A stretch of 35,814 nucleotides of DNA. It comes from Acidipila sp. (GTDB taxonomy: Bacteria > Acidobacteriota > Terriglobia > Acidiferrales > UBA7541). This document shows, piece after piece, positions 18,511 to 26,789 of the stretch; positions within the stretch are counted from its first letter, which is position 1; each line of letters starts with the position of its first letter. The DNA lies in NCBI GenBank assembly GCA_010365215.1, contig JAAFGT010000040.1, positions 1-35,814 of the forward strand, given 5' to 3'. Made by a program: the position numbers and the translations under genes. The notes under the pieces are model-generated. The model was not told the origin of the DNA and did no database searches. It saw nothing but the letters and a program-made list of their open reading frames with translations.

Positions 18511-18999
18511 TTATTCGGTTGCGCCGCTCTCCGTAATCTTCGTCGCCTGCCAGGCCACCACTTGCCATTTTCCGTTTCGCCGCAGGAAGGTTCCGGTGTT
18601 GCGATAGCTTTCCGACTCGGTGTTGGCCATCCCCACCTTGCTTTCGTTCTGCGCGGTGACGGCAAGCAGCCGGAAGGCCACGACGGCGGTGTCGCCGTAC
18701 TCGTGCACGGTGACGTCCTCGGCGGAATAGGTGGTCTTGCTGTCCGCCGGCGGCTTGTCGGTATCGAGGCTCTTCAAAATATCGGCTTTGCTGATGACTA
18801 CGCCAACCGCGCGCGTGTAGATCACGTCGTCGGCAAAAAACTTTTCGAACCCCGCGCGATCGTTGCGCGCCGCGTCGATCAGGAACTGTCGCAGCATCCC
18901 GGTAACCTCGCGCGCCGTCGCCGATTCCGCGGGGCCCTGCGCGCCTGCAGCCGCGAGAATCAGCAAGCCTACCGACAAGACGATGCTGAATTTCTTCAT
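18511..18999 (-). CDS. Secreted SnoaL/NTF2-like protein
   Basis: A 162-residue protein. The ATG at 18999 has AAAGGAG 4-5 nt upstream and a clear promoter 29-57 bp upstream. A signal peptide (about 1-20, KKFSIVLSVGLLILAAAGAQ) precedes an NTF2-like cone domain: VTGMLRQFLIDAARNDRAGFEKFFADDVIYT, DVTVHEYGDTAVVAFRLLAV and YRNTGTFLRRNGKWQVVAWQATKI. The last pattern is typical of DUF4440 proteins. Function unknown. Convergent with the preceding gene. Confidence 0.88.
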   Translation of the reverse strand: MKKFSIVLSVGLLILAAAGAQGPAESATAREVTGMLRQFLIDAARNDRAGFEKFFADDVIYTRAVGVVISKADILKSLDTDKPPADSKTTYSAEDVTVHEYGDTAVVAFRLLAVTAQNESKVGMANTESESYRNTGTFLRRNGKWQVVAWQATKITESGATE

Positions 19000-19027
19000 T
19001 TTGCTCCTTTGCCTTTCACCCGGTAAA

Positions 19028-19056
19028 TTCATACCGTTTGACAAACTCGTGGTCAA
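19028..19056 (-). promoter_or_regulatory. Sigma-70 promoter of the SnoaL-like gene
   Basis: Minus strand TTGACC (19056-19051), 17-bp spacer, TATGAA (19033-19028). Start of transcription near 19021 gives a leader of ~22 nt with the AAAGGAG site. The boxes resemble those found before the bactofilin gene. Confidence 0.75.
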
Positions 19057-19190
19057 TCACTCACGGCGCTGAGTTTCGCGCTTTTTCCAGCCGGTTCCTG
19101 CTAGTCTTGGGTATATTCGCCGGCCGCGTCGTTTTTAACATACCTGCGGATGCGCCGGCGAGTATTCACTGGTTTTAGAGAAGGAGACCC

Positions 19191-19607
19191 ATGCCGTCAA
19201 AACCGCGTGCAATCGGAAATAAGCAGGCCCGCCCCCAGCCGAAGAATCCATCTCTGCTGACGGTAGTGCGCGACTTGCGCGCCACGGTGAAGAAATGCGT
19301 CCCGGGCGTGAAGGAAACTGTGAATGCATGGAAGATGCCTACCTTCGAATTGCAAGGCCCGTTCCTTTATTTCATGCGGGGCAAGAACCACGTCACCTTC
19401 GGGTTTCTTCAGGGGACGTCGCTGCCCGACCCCCACAAACTGCTGGAAGGTACGGGCAAGAATCTTCGCCACATAAAACTGCGCGAACCGGAAGACCTCA
19501 ACCGCGAAGGCATGCACGAGCTGATTCACGCAGCGGCGCGGCGGAACAGGGAGAACCCCGCTCCCCCCATGGGCACGGCGCTAAAAATGAGCCGAGCGCC
19601 AAAATAG
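19191..19607 (+). CDS. DUF1801 domain protein
   Basis: A 138-residue cytoplasmic protein; the ATG at 19191 follows AGAAGGAGA with a 3-4 nt spacer. The central part (about 22-115) fits DUF1801 (YdhG-like): VVRDLRATVKKCVPGVKETVNAWKMPTFELQG, then FLYFMRGKNHVTFGFLQGTSLPDP, LLEGTGKNLRHIKLR. Such proteins are small single-domain proteins with a fold reminiscent of frataxin and unknown biochemical role. The lysine-rich N-terminus (PSKPRAIGNKQARPQPKN) is a disordered extension. No operon partner: the neighbours on both sides face it. Confidence 0.88.
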   Translation: MPSKPRAIGNKQARPQPKNPSLLTVVRDLRATVKKCVPGVKETVNAWKMPTFELQGPFLYFMRGKNHVTFGFLQGTSLPDPHKLLEGTGKNLRHIKLREPEDLNREGMHELIHAAARRNRENPAPPMGTALKMSRAPK

Positions 19608-19652
19608 CGCTGTTTTGAAAAGTCGCGCGCCGCGCAACGCACCGCGCCCGCG

Positions 19653-20555
19653 TCATTGACGATTCCGCTCGAGCACCTGGCCGGCAGGGGCTTCGGCGTC
19701 GCGCACGTTTTGCAACAGTTCCAAAAGCTGCGCGCGATAACCGGCTGGATCCACCAGCGCCGCTTCCTCATGGCAATATCCGTTCACACGAAAAAACTGT
19801 TTAGGCATTCGCGCCCGCTGATACACCTGTTCACCCATGGCGAAAGGAATCACCGGATCCTCCGCGCAATGCACCACCAGCACCCGGGCGCTGACCTTCT
19901 GCAGCTTCTGCGCGGTTTCGAATTTCGAGCGCAGCAAAACCCCTAGTCCGGGCAAGAACCAGTAAAATCGCCGGGCCACTGCTCTCGCCGAAAGGAACGG
20001 CGCTTCCAAAACCAGCGCGCCAACTTTGTGCCGCGCGGCTAAATCCACTGCCACCGCGGTTCCTAGAGACTGTCCAAAAGAAATTACACGCCCCTCGGGA
20101 ATGTGGTGCACGCGGCGAACAAATGCAAACGCCGCCTCGGCATCCAGGTAGAGGCCCACCTCGGTGGGAGCGCCTTCGCTGCGTCCGTAGCCGCGGTACT
20201 CCACGGCCAGAACATTCGCCGGCAGCGCGTGAAGAAACCGGTAAATATCGGCGCGGTTGGCGATGTTTGCGGCGTTGCCGTGAAAGGCGATAAAAGTGAA
20301 CTGCGCGCCGGGCTCGGGAATCCACCAGGCGTGCAGCTTGATTCCGTCATGTGTACCCAAGGATACGTCTTCGACAGGCAGCCCGCGCGGTGACCAATCG
20401 CCGCTCAGCCGGCCGGGAATCTGCGGAAAATAGATCAAACGATTTTCGAACACGGCGATTAAAAAAAGGATAGCGCAGTAAATCAGAACTATCGTGGCGA
20501 GAATTTCTGCCATCTTTTTTGCCAGCGGCCTGGGCGATAAAACCGTGAAGCTCAT
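19653..20555 (-). CDS. Membrane-anchored alpha/beta hydrolase (BEM46/ABHD13-like)
   Basis: A 300-residue serine hydrolase. One N-terminal TM helix (about 16-36, EILATIVLIYCAILFLIAVF) anchors it with the catalytic domain probably outside the cytoplasmic membrane. Catalytic triad: Ser163 in the nucleophile elbow GQSLG, Asp233 in CAEDPVIP and His262 in NGYCHEE; the oxyanion motif HGN is at 92-94. The arrangement (FPQIPGRL, LHAWWIPEPG, HGNAANIANR, VEYRGYGRSEG) matches the BEM46-type group. Substrate unknown. No strong ribosome-binding site at 20555; the ATG at 20513 is an alternative that keeps the TM helix. It is the third gene of the purD - MOSC unit, 56 bp after the MOSC gene. Confidence 0.9.
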   Translation of the reverse strand: MSFTVLSPRPLAKKMAEILATIVLIYCAILFLIAVFENRLIYFPQIPGRLSGDWSPRGLPVEDVSLGTHDGIKLHAWWIPEPGAQFTFIAFHGNAANIANRADIYRFLHALPANVLAVEYRGYGRSEGAPTEVGLYLDAEAAFAFVRRVHHIPEGRVISFGQSLGTAVAVDLAARHKVGALVLEAPFLSARAVARRFYWFLPGLGVLLRSKFETAQKLQKVSARVLVVHCAEDPVIPFAMGEQVYQRARMPKQFFRVNGYCHEEAALVDPAGYRAQLLELLQNVRDAEAPAGQVLERNRQ

Positions 20556-20611
20556 GAATTCGAACGGCGGCGAAGCTGAAACTATTTGCGGATCACAATT
20601 TCACAAGCTTG

Positions 20612-21049
20612 CTAGCGGGTTACCTCCGCGTATTCCACCTGCTGGACGGCATCGCCCACGCGAATCTTGCCACCCTCCACCACGCGAAATAACATGCCGC
20701 GCTTGCCGCGCAACTCCTGCTTCAGGCCGGCGCGAATCTCCTCCATGCGGTTGCAAGGATCGCAGCGCATGGTGAGCTCCAGCAGAGCTTCGCCGATGCG
20801 CAGGCGCTCGCCGGGCTGCAGCGCGCGCACATTCAGTCCGCGCGTGGTGATGTTTTCTTTTGCCGCGCCGGGCGCGATGCTCATCTCCTCGAGCGTTTCC
20901 ACGTCCATCACCAGCACCTGCCGCCGGCCACCGGGCCGCGCATGAGCGCAACCCGCGAATCCGCGATTCTCCACGGCGGTAACTTCTTCCTGGGCGGCCA
21001 TGGGCATGCGATGCGTCACGCATCGAAAGAGGTGAAGCACTTCGCTCAT
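20612..21049 (-). CDS. MOSC domain protein
   Basis: A 145-residue stand-alone MOSC domain, the module related to the C-terminus of eukaryotic molybdenum-cofactor sulfurases and of YiiM-like proteins. Typical features: AVENRGFAGCAHAR near the start, QVLVMDVETLEE, PGAAKENITTRGLNVRALQPGERLRIGEALLEL (split), conserved Cys96 in RCDPCNRME, and GMLFRVVEGGKIRVGDAV at the end. MOSC domains are thought to handle sulfur or the molybdenum cofactor. It starts 3 bp after the purD stop and is translated from the same mRNA, although no purine role is evident. Confidence 0.9.
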   Translation of the reverse strand: MSEVLHLFRCVTHRMPMAAQEEVTAVENRGFAGCAHARPGGRRQVLVMDVETLEEMSIAPGAAKENITTRGLNVRALQPGERLRIGEALLELTMRCDPCNRMEEIRAGLKQELRGKRGMLFRVVEGGKIRVGDAVQQVEYAEVTR

Positions 21050-21052
21050 CGG

Positions 21053-22426
21053 CTAGCCCTTGGTGGCCGCACTGGACGTTGCACCGCTGGAAGTGGCACC
21101 GCTGGAAGTGGCGTCGGAGGCGGCGCCGGTGGACGACCCTCCGGCCGGCGCTTTCTGCGCTTCGGCGTGCACGCCAATATCTTTGCGGAACTGCGCGCCT
21201 TCAAAACGAATCTGCGCGACGGCGTCGTAGCACAGGCCGGAGGCCGCGGCGAGATTCGGACCACTCGCGGTGACGCCCAGCACGCGCCCGCCGCTGACGA
21301 AGCACGTCGCGCCTTCGCGGCGCGTTCCCGCGTGGAACGCCACCACTCCCGGCACCAACTCCGCGCCCGCCAGGCCATCGATCTTTGCACCGGTGCGAGG
21401 CTCTCCTGGATACCCTGCCGCGGCCATCACCACGCACACGCCCGCGCCGGGCTTCCATCGCACCGCGCTGGGATCAAGATTTCCCGCCGCCGCCGCATGA
21501 AGCACCGCAGCCAGATCGAAATCCATTCTCATCACCAGAGCTTGCGTCTCCGGATCGCCGAGGCGGCAGTTAAATTCCAAAACTTTCGGGCCCTCGGCGG
21601 TGAGCATCAATCCAAAATAGAGAAACCCGCGGTAAGGAATATTTTCTTTTGCCAATGCGGCGAGGGTGGGCCGCACGATGGTGTTTCGGATTTTTTCCTC
21701 GAGTCCGGCGCCGAGTAACCCATCCGCCGAATACGCGCCCATGCCGCCGGTGTTGGGCCCCTTGTCGCCATCGAACAGGCGCTTATGATCACGGCTGGCC
21801 GCCAGCGAGGCGACGCGCGCGCCATCGGTGAGCACAATGTAGGAAAGCTCCGGACCGGTGAGACCCTCTTCCAGAACCACGCTGTCGCCGGCGACGCCGA
21901 ATTCGCGGTCCACCATGGCGCGTTCGATGAAACCGGTGGCCTCATCCGGCGACGACGCAACGAGCACGCCTTTCCCCGCGGCAAGCCCGTCCGCCTTGAT
22001 CACGCACGGCCAATCCACCGCGCACAGCGCCGAGTAAGCGCCGCTGGCGGAATCGTAAATTCCGTAAAGGCTTCCTGTGGGGATTCCGTGGCGCAGCAGA
22101 AACTCTTTCGCAAACGCTTTGCTGCCCTCGAGGCGCGCCGCCTGTTTCGAAGGGCCCACCACGGGCAGCCCGCGCGCCGCGAATTCATCCGCGATGCCGG
22201 CCACCAGCGGCAGCTCCGGCCCCACGATGGTCAGGTCCGGACGCAACTTTTCGCCCAGCGCCACCAGCGCGCCGACGTCGCCGGTATTCACCGCGATGCA
22301 CTCCGCCAGCGGCGCGATCCCACCATTCCCCGGGGCGCACCAGATGTGCTCCACCAGCGCGCTCTGCCGCAGCTTCCACACCAGCGCGTGCTCGCGCCCG
22401 CCCCCGCCAATCATTAGTATTTTCAT
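21053..22426 (-). CDS. purD: Phosphoribosylamine-glycine ligase (GAR synthetase) with a repetitive C-terminal tail
   Basis: Joins phosphoribosylamine and glycine with ATP hydrolysis, step two of purine synthesis. From the ATG at 22426 the protein has 457 residues; it opens with the hallmark MKILMIGGGGREHAL, which argues against the in-frame ATG at 22471. Seen in order: GPELPLVAGIAD, GPSKQAARLEGSKAFAKEF, the ATP-grasp segment VIKADGLAAGKGV, FDGDKGPNTGGMGAYS, EFNCRLGDPETQ and the C-terminal VVMAAAGYPGEPRTG. The family normally ends near 420-430 residues. Here ~35 extra residues of Ala/Ser/Thr/Gly follow (EAQKAPAGG, then ATSSG-like repeats). Heads the purD-MOSC-hydrolase unit; divergent from the TPR-fusion gene. 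Confidence 0.97.
   Translation of the reverse strand: MKILMIGGGGREHALVWKLRQSALVEHIWCAPGNGGIAPLAECIAVNTGDVGALVALGEKLRPDLTIVGPELPLVAGIADEFAARGLPVVGPSKQAARLEGSKAFAKEFLLRHGIPTGSLYGIYDSASGAYSALCAVDWPCVIKADGLAAGKGVLVASSPDEATGFIERAMVDREFGVAGDSVVLEEGLTGPELSYIVLTDGARVASLAASRDHKRLFDGDKGPNTGGMGAYSADGLLGAGLEEKIRNTIVRPTLAALAKENIPYRGFLYFGLMLTAEGPKVLEFNCRLGDPETQALVMRMDFDLAAVLHAAAAGNLDPSAVRWKPGAGVCVVMAAAGYPGEPRTGAKIDGLAGAELVPGVVAFHAGTRREGATCFVSGGRVLGVTASGPNLAAASGLCYDAVAQIRFEGAQFRKDIGVHAEAQKAPAGGSSTGAASDATSSGATSSGATSSAATKG
21081..21110. repeat. 15-bp direct repeat inside the purD tail
   Basis: Two perfect copies of GCACCGCTGGAAGTG (21081-21095, 21096-21110), with degenerate further copies on both sides (about 21069-21080 and 21111-21125). 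On the coding strand this gives the ATSSG repeats of the PurD C-terminal tail. Confidence 0.9.
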
Positions 22427-22507
22427 GCGTCCGCAACAATAGTAGCAGGGTGAAAAGCTGTCAACGAGCACGGTTTATTTTCTTCAACGCCTTTGGGTGC
22501 CGGCGAA

Positions 22508-22536
22508 TTGACTTCACCATCAAGCCAAAATAGGAT
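22508..22536 (+). promoter_or_regulatory. Sigma-70 promoter, possibly giving a leaderless mRNA
   Basis: TTGACT (22508-22513), 17-bp spacer, TAGGAT (22531-22536). The expected transcription start is about 22543, only a few bases before the GTG at 22546. No ribosome-binding site fits between them. Confidence 0.65.
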
Positions 22537-22545
22537 GGCCGCCTC

Positions 22546-25500
22546 GTGGAAAATCCTGCGCTTCCTCGCGTACATCTCCCGAGCATCCTTCTTTGTTTTT
22601 TTCTTTCCGGCGCCGCGGGACTGATCTATCAAGTGGCCTGGGGAAAGGCGCTGGGCATGGTTTTCGGCCACACCGTTTACGCCATCTCCACGGTGCTGGC
22701 GGTTTTTATGGGCGGCCTGGCGCTGGGCAGCGCGTGGTGGGGCGCCCGGTCGGAGCGTTTCGTAAATCCGGTAAGACTTTACGGATGGATAGAGCTGGCC
22801 ATTGCCGCCGCAGGTCTGCTTTCTTTGCCGGGCTTGGCCTGCGTGCGTTGGCTGTACCTGTACAGCTATCACACTGCCGCTGGGTCCGTGCCCGCGCTGC
22901 TGCTTTTGCGTTTTCTGGGCGCGGCGCTGGTGCTGCTGCTGCCCACATTCCTCATGGGCGGAACGCTTCCGGTACTCGTACAGGGAGTGACGCGCAGCTC
23001 CGCCGAGCTGGGCGTGCGCGTCAGCCGACTTTACTGGGTCAATACTCTTGGCGCCGTGGCCGGTACGCTTGCCGCGGGATTTGTGCTCCTTCCCTCGCTC
23101 GGCCAGCGCCAAACCGTGGGCGTAGCCGTGGTGCTCAATCTTTTTGCGGGCGCGGTTGCGCTAGCGTTGAGTCGCAGGTCTTCCCCCAGTCGCTTCCCGG
23201 CGGATGAGGAACTCTCTCCGCAACGCGCCGATGCGATTCGCCCCTCTCCCCCCAGGCATTCTAATTTTCTGCTGGTCAGCTTCGGTGTAGTGGGAGCGAC
23301 CGCAATTTCATACGAAATTGGCTGGACGCGCCTGCTGGCCACTTATCTGGGCAGCTCGACTTACGCTTTCACGGTGATGCTGGCGGCATTTCTTTCCGGC
23401 ATCGTGATTGGCAGCGTGCTCTTCGAGCGGTGGATTTCGAGCGGCCGCGAAATCTCCGCCAGCGGCTACGCCTGGACACAGATGCTCACAGCACTCTCCG
23501 CGCTGGGGTTCCTGGCTTCCTATCAGCATTTTCCCACGCTGTTCGGGGCGCTGCTTCGCCACAGCAACAACACCTTCGGCGGGCTGGTATTCGCGCAATG
23601 CATCCTCAGCGTGCTGGCCATGCTGCCTACAGCAATTGTTTTTGGATTTAATTTTCCGCTGGTCACAGTGCTGATCGCCGGGCGCAGCGGCAACCCATCG
23701 GCCGGTTCGACGCGAGCTTCGACGGGCGCGGCAGTGGGCCGCGCCTATAGCGCCAACACCCTTGGCGCCATCCTCGGCGCGACGTCAGTGGGATTTTTTC
23801 TTATGCCGCGCACAGGCGCTTTCCGCCTGCTGGCCATCACGGCCGCAACAAATCTCGCGCTGGCTCTGGCGCTGGTGCTGCGCCCCAGCGAGGCGCGCCG
23901 CCACTGGCTGTTTGCCGGTTGCGGCGTCACATTACTCGCCGCCGTCGTGGCGGTAACGTTTTCCGGTGCGCTTTACAATCCGGCAGTGGCTACGTTTGCC
24001 GCGGTGATGTACTACGACATTTATGGCGGCAAGCTCAGCGCCGCCGAGCAGGCCGCCACCACCGACATAATTTTTGCCGAGGACGGCCTCAACGCCACCA
24101 TCTCCGTGGCGCGCGCCGAGGAGTACATCGCCGAGCGCACCAACGGTAAAGTGGACGCCTCCAACAAAGACGCGCTCACGCAGTACATGGCCGGGCACCT
24201 GGGAATGATTTTTCATCCCGCTCCGCGCCGCGTGCTGGTGATCGGGTTCGGCAGCGGCATGACTGTGGCCTCGGTGGCCCACTATCCCGAAGTGGAGCGC
24301 ATCGACTGCGTGGAAATCGAGCCCGCCGTGCTGCATGCCGCGCCTTATCTGGAGCGGCTCAATCACGGCGTACTCCGGGACGCGCGCGTACACATAATTT
24401 TTGACGATGCCCGCAACTTTCTGCTTACCTCGCGCGAGCAGTACGATCTGATTATCTCCGAGCCTTCGAACCCATGGATCGCCGGCGTCGCGGCCCTTTT
24501 CACCGACGAGTTTTATTCCGAAGCGCGCGCGCGCCTGCGCCCCGGCGGCATGCTGGTGCAATGGGTGCAGGGCTACGCGCTCTTTCCCGAAGATTTCCGC
24601 ATGGTGTTGAGCACCTTCGTGCCGCATTTCCCTCGGGTCACGCTGTGGCGGGGCGAAGACCCGGATTTTCTGCTGCTGGCGCAGACCGACTTGCAGCCCT
24701 TGCGCCTGGAGCGGCTACGCCGGCTGTGGACGAACGAAAATCTTCAGAAAGACTACGAGGCGTTAAATATCGAAGAGCCGGAAGGCCTCATCGCCTACCA
24801 CCGGCTGGATGACGTGGATCTTCGTGGCGTGCTCGATCCCGCCCTGCGCAACTCCGACGACAACTCGCGCCTGGAATTTCGCGCCCCGCGCGCCCTGCTT
24901 ACCCGCGGCCTGGAAGAGAAAAATATCGAGATGATCTGGAGCCGGCGCACCGCTTCCCTGCCGCGCGACATAATCATCGACGACCCGCGTGCCACGCTTC
25001 TCGCAGCGGCGGAAACCGCTCTGCTCAATGAAGACAACGACCGCGCGGAATATTTTCTGCGGGCTCTGGGACTAACCGACCACTCCTTCGCAGTGGAGCT
25101 GCTCCGCGCGCGCCTGCAATTCGCGCGCGAGAATTACGCTATGGCCCGCGAACATTTCTCCGCAGCCTTGCAGCTCGATCGCTCGTCCCTTCGCGCCGCC
25201 GCCGGCCTCGGCGATGTAGCGCGCCATCTGCAGGAGTTGGATACGGCCGAGCTGATTTATCGCCAGGTTCTGGGGCGCGATGCAAAATACGTGCGCGCGC
25301 TCAGCGGGATGGTCGAGGTCATGCGCGCGCGCGAACATTGGGGAGAAGCCGCCAAATGGCAGGCTGCGCTGCTCGAGGCTAGCGCCACTCCGAATGCCGC
25401 GGATACCGCTACGCTGGGCGAGATTTTGCTGCGTGCCGGCGCACCGGATCTCGCCGAACAGACTCTGCTCTCGGCGCTCGAGCTGGAGCCCTACTCGTAT

Positions 25501-25731
25501 TCCGCGCATCGGCAACTCGGGAATCTGTATATCGCGCGGAAAGATTGGGAAAAGGCCCGCACCCATCTTGAATTTTGCATTCGCTACGAGCCGGACGGCG
25601 ATGCGCTGGCCTTTCTCGCGCTCGCCGACGTATATCACCAGCTTGGCCGCCCTTCTCTCGCCGCGGCGAGCCTGCGCAAAGGCTTACGCCTATTCCCCGA
25701 CAACGCCGCGCTGCAAGGCGCGCGGCCCTAA
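22546..25731 (+). CDS. Membrane spermidine-synthase-like methyltransferase-fold protein fused to TPRs
   Basis: A 1061-residue three-part protein. Residues 10-475 form a polytopic membrane region with two similar halves (FFLSGAAGLIYQVAWGKALG at 18-37 and ISYEIGWTRLLATYLGSSTY at 254-273), as in MFS-like spermidine synthases. Residues ~505-760 are a spermidine-synthase/SAM-binding Rossmann domain: VLVIGFGSGMTV (563-574), CVEIEPAVL, DDARNFL (620-626) and YDLIISEPSNPW (633-644). The catalytic-site Asp of true spermidine synthases is Glu here, so aminopropyl transfer is doubtful. The C-terminal ~250 residues are TPR-like helix pairs (AREHFSAALQLDRSSLRAAAG, AEQTLLSALELEPYSYSAH, ARTHLEFCIRYEPDGDAL). 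Start GTG at 22546; a start before residue 12 is needed to keep TM1. Confidence 0.9.
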   Translation: MENPALPRVHLPSILLCFFLSGAAGLIYQVAWGKALGMVFGHTVYAISTVLAVFMGGLALGSAWWGARSERFVNPVRLYGWIELAIAAAGLLSLPGLACVRWLYLYSYHTAAGSVPALLLLRFLGAALVLLLPTFLMGGTLPVLVQGVTRSSAELGVRVSRLYWVNTLGAVAGTLAAGFVLLPSLGQRQTVGVAVVLNLFAGAVALALSRRSSPSRFPADEELSPQRADAIRPSPPRHSNFLLVSFGVVGATAISYEIGWTRLLATYLGSSTYAFTVMLAAFLSGIVIGSVLFERWISSGREISASGYAWTQMLTALSALGFLASYQHFPTLFGALLRHSNNTFGGLVFAQCILSVLAMLPTAIVFGFNFPLVTVLIAGRSGNPSAGSTRASTGAAVGRAYSANTLGAILGATSVGFFLMPRTGAFRLLAITAATNLALALALVLRPSEARRHWLFAGCGVTLLAAVVAVTFSGALYNPAVATFAAVMYYDIYGGKLSAAEQAATTDIIFAEDGLNATISVARAEEYIAERTNGKVDASNKDALTQYMAGHLGMIFHPAPRRVLVIGFGSGMTVASVAHYPEVERIDCVEIEPAVLHAAPYLERLNHGVLRDARVHIIFDDARNFLLTSREQYDLIISEPSNPWIAGVAALFTDEFYSEARARLRPGGMLVQWVQGYALFPEDFRMVLSTFVPHFPRVTLWRGEDPDFLLLAQTDLQPLRLERLRRLWTNENLQKDYEALNIEEPEGLIAYHRLDDVDLRGVLDPALRNSDDNSRLEFRAPRALLTRGLEEKNIEMIWSRRTASLPRDIIIDDPRATLLAAAETALLNEDNDRAEYFLRALGLTDHSFAVELLRARLQFARENYAMAREHFSAALQLDRSSLRAAAGLGDVARHLQELDTAELIYRQVLGRDAKYVRALSGMVEVMRAREHWGEAAKWQAALLEASATPNAADTATLGEILLRAGAPDLAEQTLLSALELEPYSYSAHRQLGNLYIARKDWEKARTHLEFCIRYEPDGDALAFLALADVYHQLGRPSLAAASLRKGLRLFPDNAALQGARP

Positions 25732-25863
25732 CGGACGGGTGTTGGAAAATGGCGCGCCGGGTTCCGGCTCTTGTGCACCTCTTGTCCACAGGCCGCACCA
25801 CCTGTAACCTGCTAACTGGATCAGCCGTCTAAATTCTTCTCCACGAAAACTATCGAGGTTCTT

Positions 25864-26715
25864 ATGGATGTAAATCGCCAACGCGCCAAGGCTGTGCAAC
25901 TTCGCGAGATGCACGAAGCTCCGCCCATTCTGCTTTTACCGAATGCCTGGGACGTTACCAGCGCACGCCTCTTCGAAGAGGCCGGCTTTCGCGCCGTGGC
26001 CACCACCAGCGCGGGCATCGCCAACCTGCTCGGTTACACCGACGGGCAAGGCATCACCCGCGATGGAATGCTCTCCATGGTGGAACGCATCGCGCGCGCG
26101 CTTTCCGTGCCGGTGACCGCTGATATGGAGGCGGGCTACTCCAGCACGCCGGAAGGCGCCGCCGCAACCGCGAAGGCGGTGATCGACGCCGGCGCGGTGG
26201 GGATGAATTTTGAGGATGGCACCAACGACGCGAAGGCGCCGCTCTTTGAACTGGAGCTTCAAGTGGCCCGGGTGAAAGCAATCCGCGCCGCAGCGGATGC
26301 TGCCGGCGTTCCTCTGGTCTTGAACGCGCGCACCGACGTTTACTTCGTGCAAAGCGGCGACCCCGCCGCGTGTTTCGATCACGCGGTTCGACGCGCAAAC
26401 GCCTACCGCGCAGCCGGTGCGGACTGCCTCTTCGTTCCCGGTGTTTCCGACCGCGACATCATCGCCCGCCTGGTTCGCGCCATTCACGGCCCCATCAATA
26501 TTCTCGCCGGGGAGGGGACCCCGCCGGTTTCCGCGCTGGAGCAACTCGGCGTGGCGCGCGTCAGCGTGGGTTCAGGTCCGATGCGCGCCACCATGGCGCT
26601 CACTCGCCGCATTGCGAACGATCTGCGGGAGACAGGCACCTACGCGTCATACACCACAGATTCGATTTCTCACGCCAAAGCCAACGAACTCGTCGAGCGA
26701 TCACAAAAAGATTAA
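25864..26715 (+). CDS. Isocitrate lyase / PEP mutase family enzyme
   Basis: A 283-residue TIM-barrel enzyme of the isocitrate-lyase/PEP-mutase superfamily, which cleaves or forms C-C or C-P bonds next to a carboxylate with Mg2+. The ATG at 25864 follows GAGG by 5-6 nt. Motifs: LLPNAWDVTSARLFEEAGF (26-43), metal-binding TADMEAGY (85-92), GMNFEDG (113-119) and LNARTDVY (153-160). The KKCGH motif of true isocitrate lyases is absent. It belongs to the group often annotated as oxaloacetate decarboxylase or phosphonomutase-like; the substrate cannot be read from the sequence. The neighbours give no pathway. Confidence 0.92.
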   Translation: MDVNRQRAKAVQLREMHEAPPILLLPNAWDVTSARLFEEAGFRAVATTSAGIANLLGYTDGQGITRDGMLSMVERIARALSVPVTADMEAGYSSTPEGAAATAKAVIDAGAVGMNFEDGTNDAKAPLFELELQVARVKAIRAAADAAGVPLVLNARTDVYFVQSGDPAACFDHAVRRANAYRAAGADCLFVPGVSDRDIIARLVRAIHGPINILAGEGTPPVSALEQLGVARVSVGSGPMRATMALTRRIANDLRETGTYASYTTDSISHAKANELVERSQKD

Positions 26716-26789
26716 AGAGGGTTTAGCTTTCGGTGAGCACGCACGTCAGGAATGGCTGTCGGGAGTCGGTTGCGATTCGTTACCCCGTG

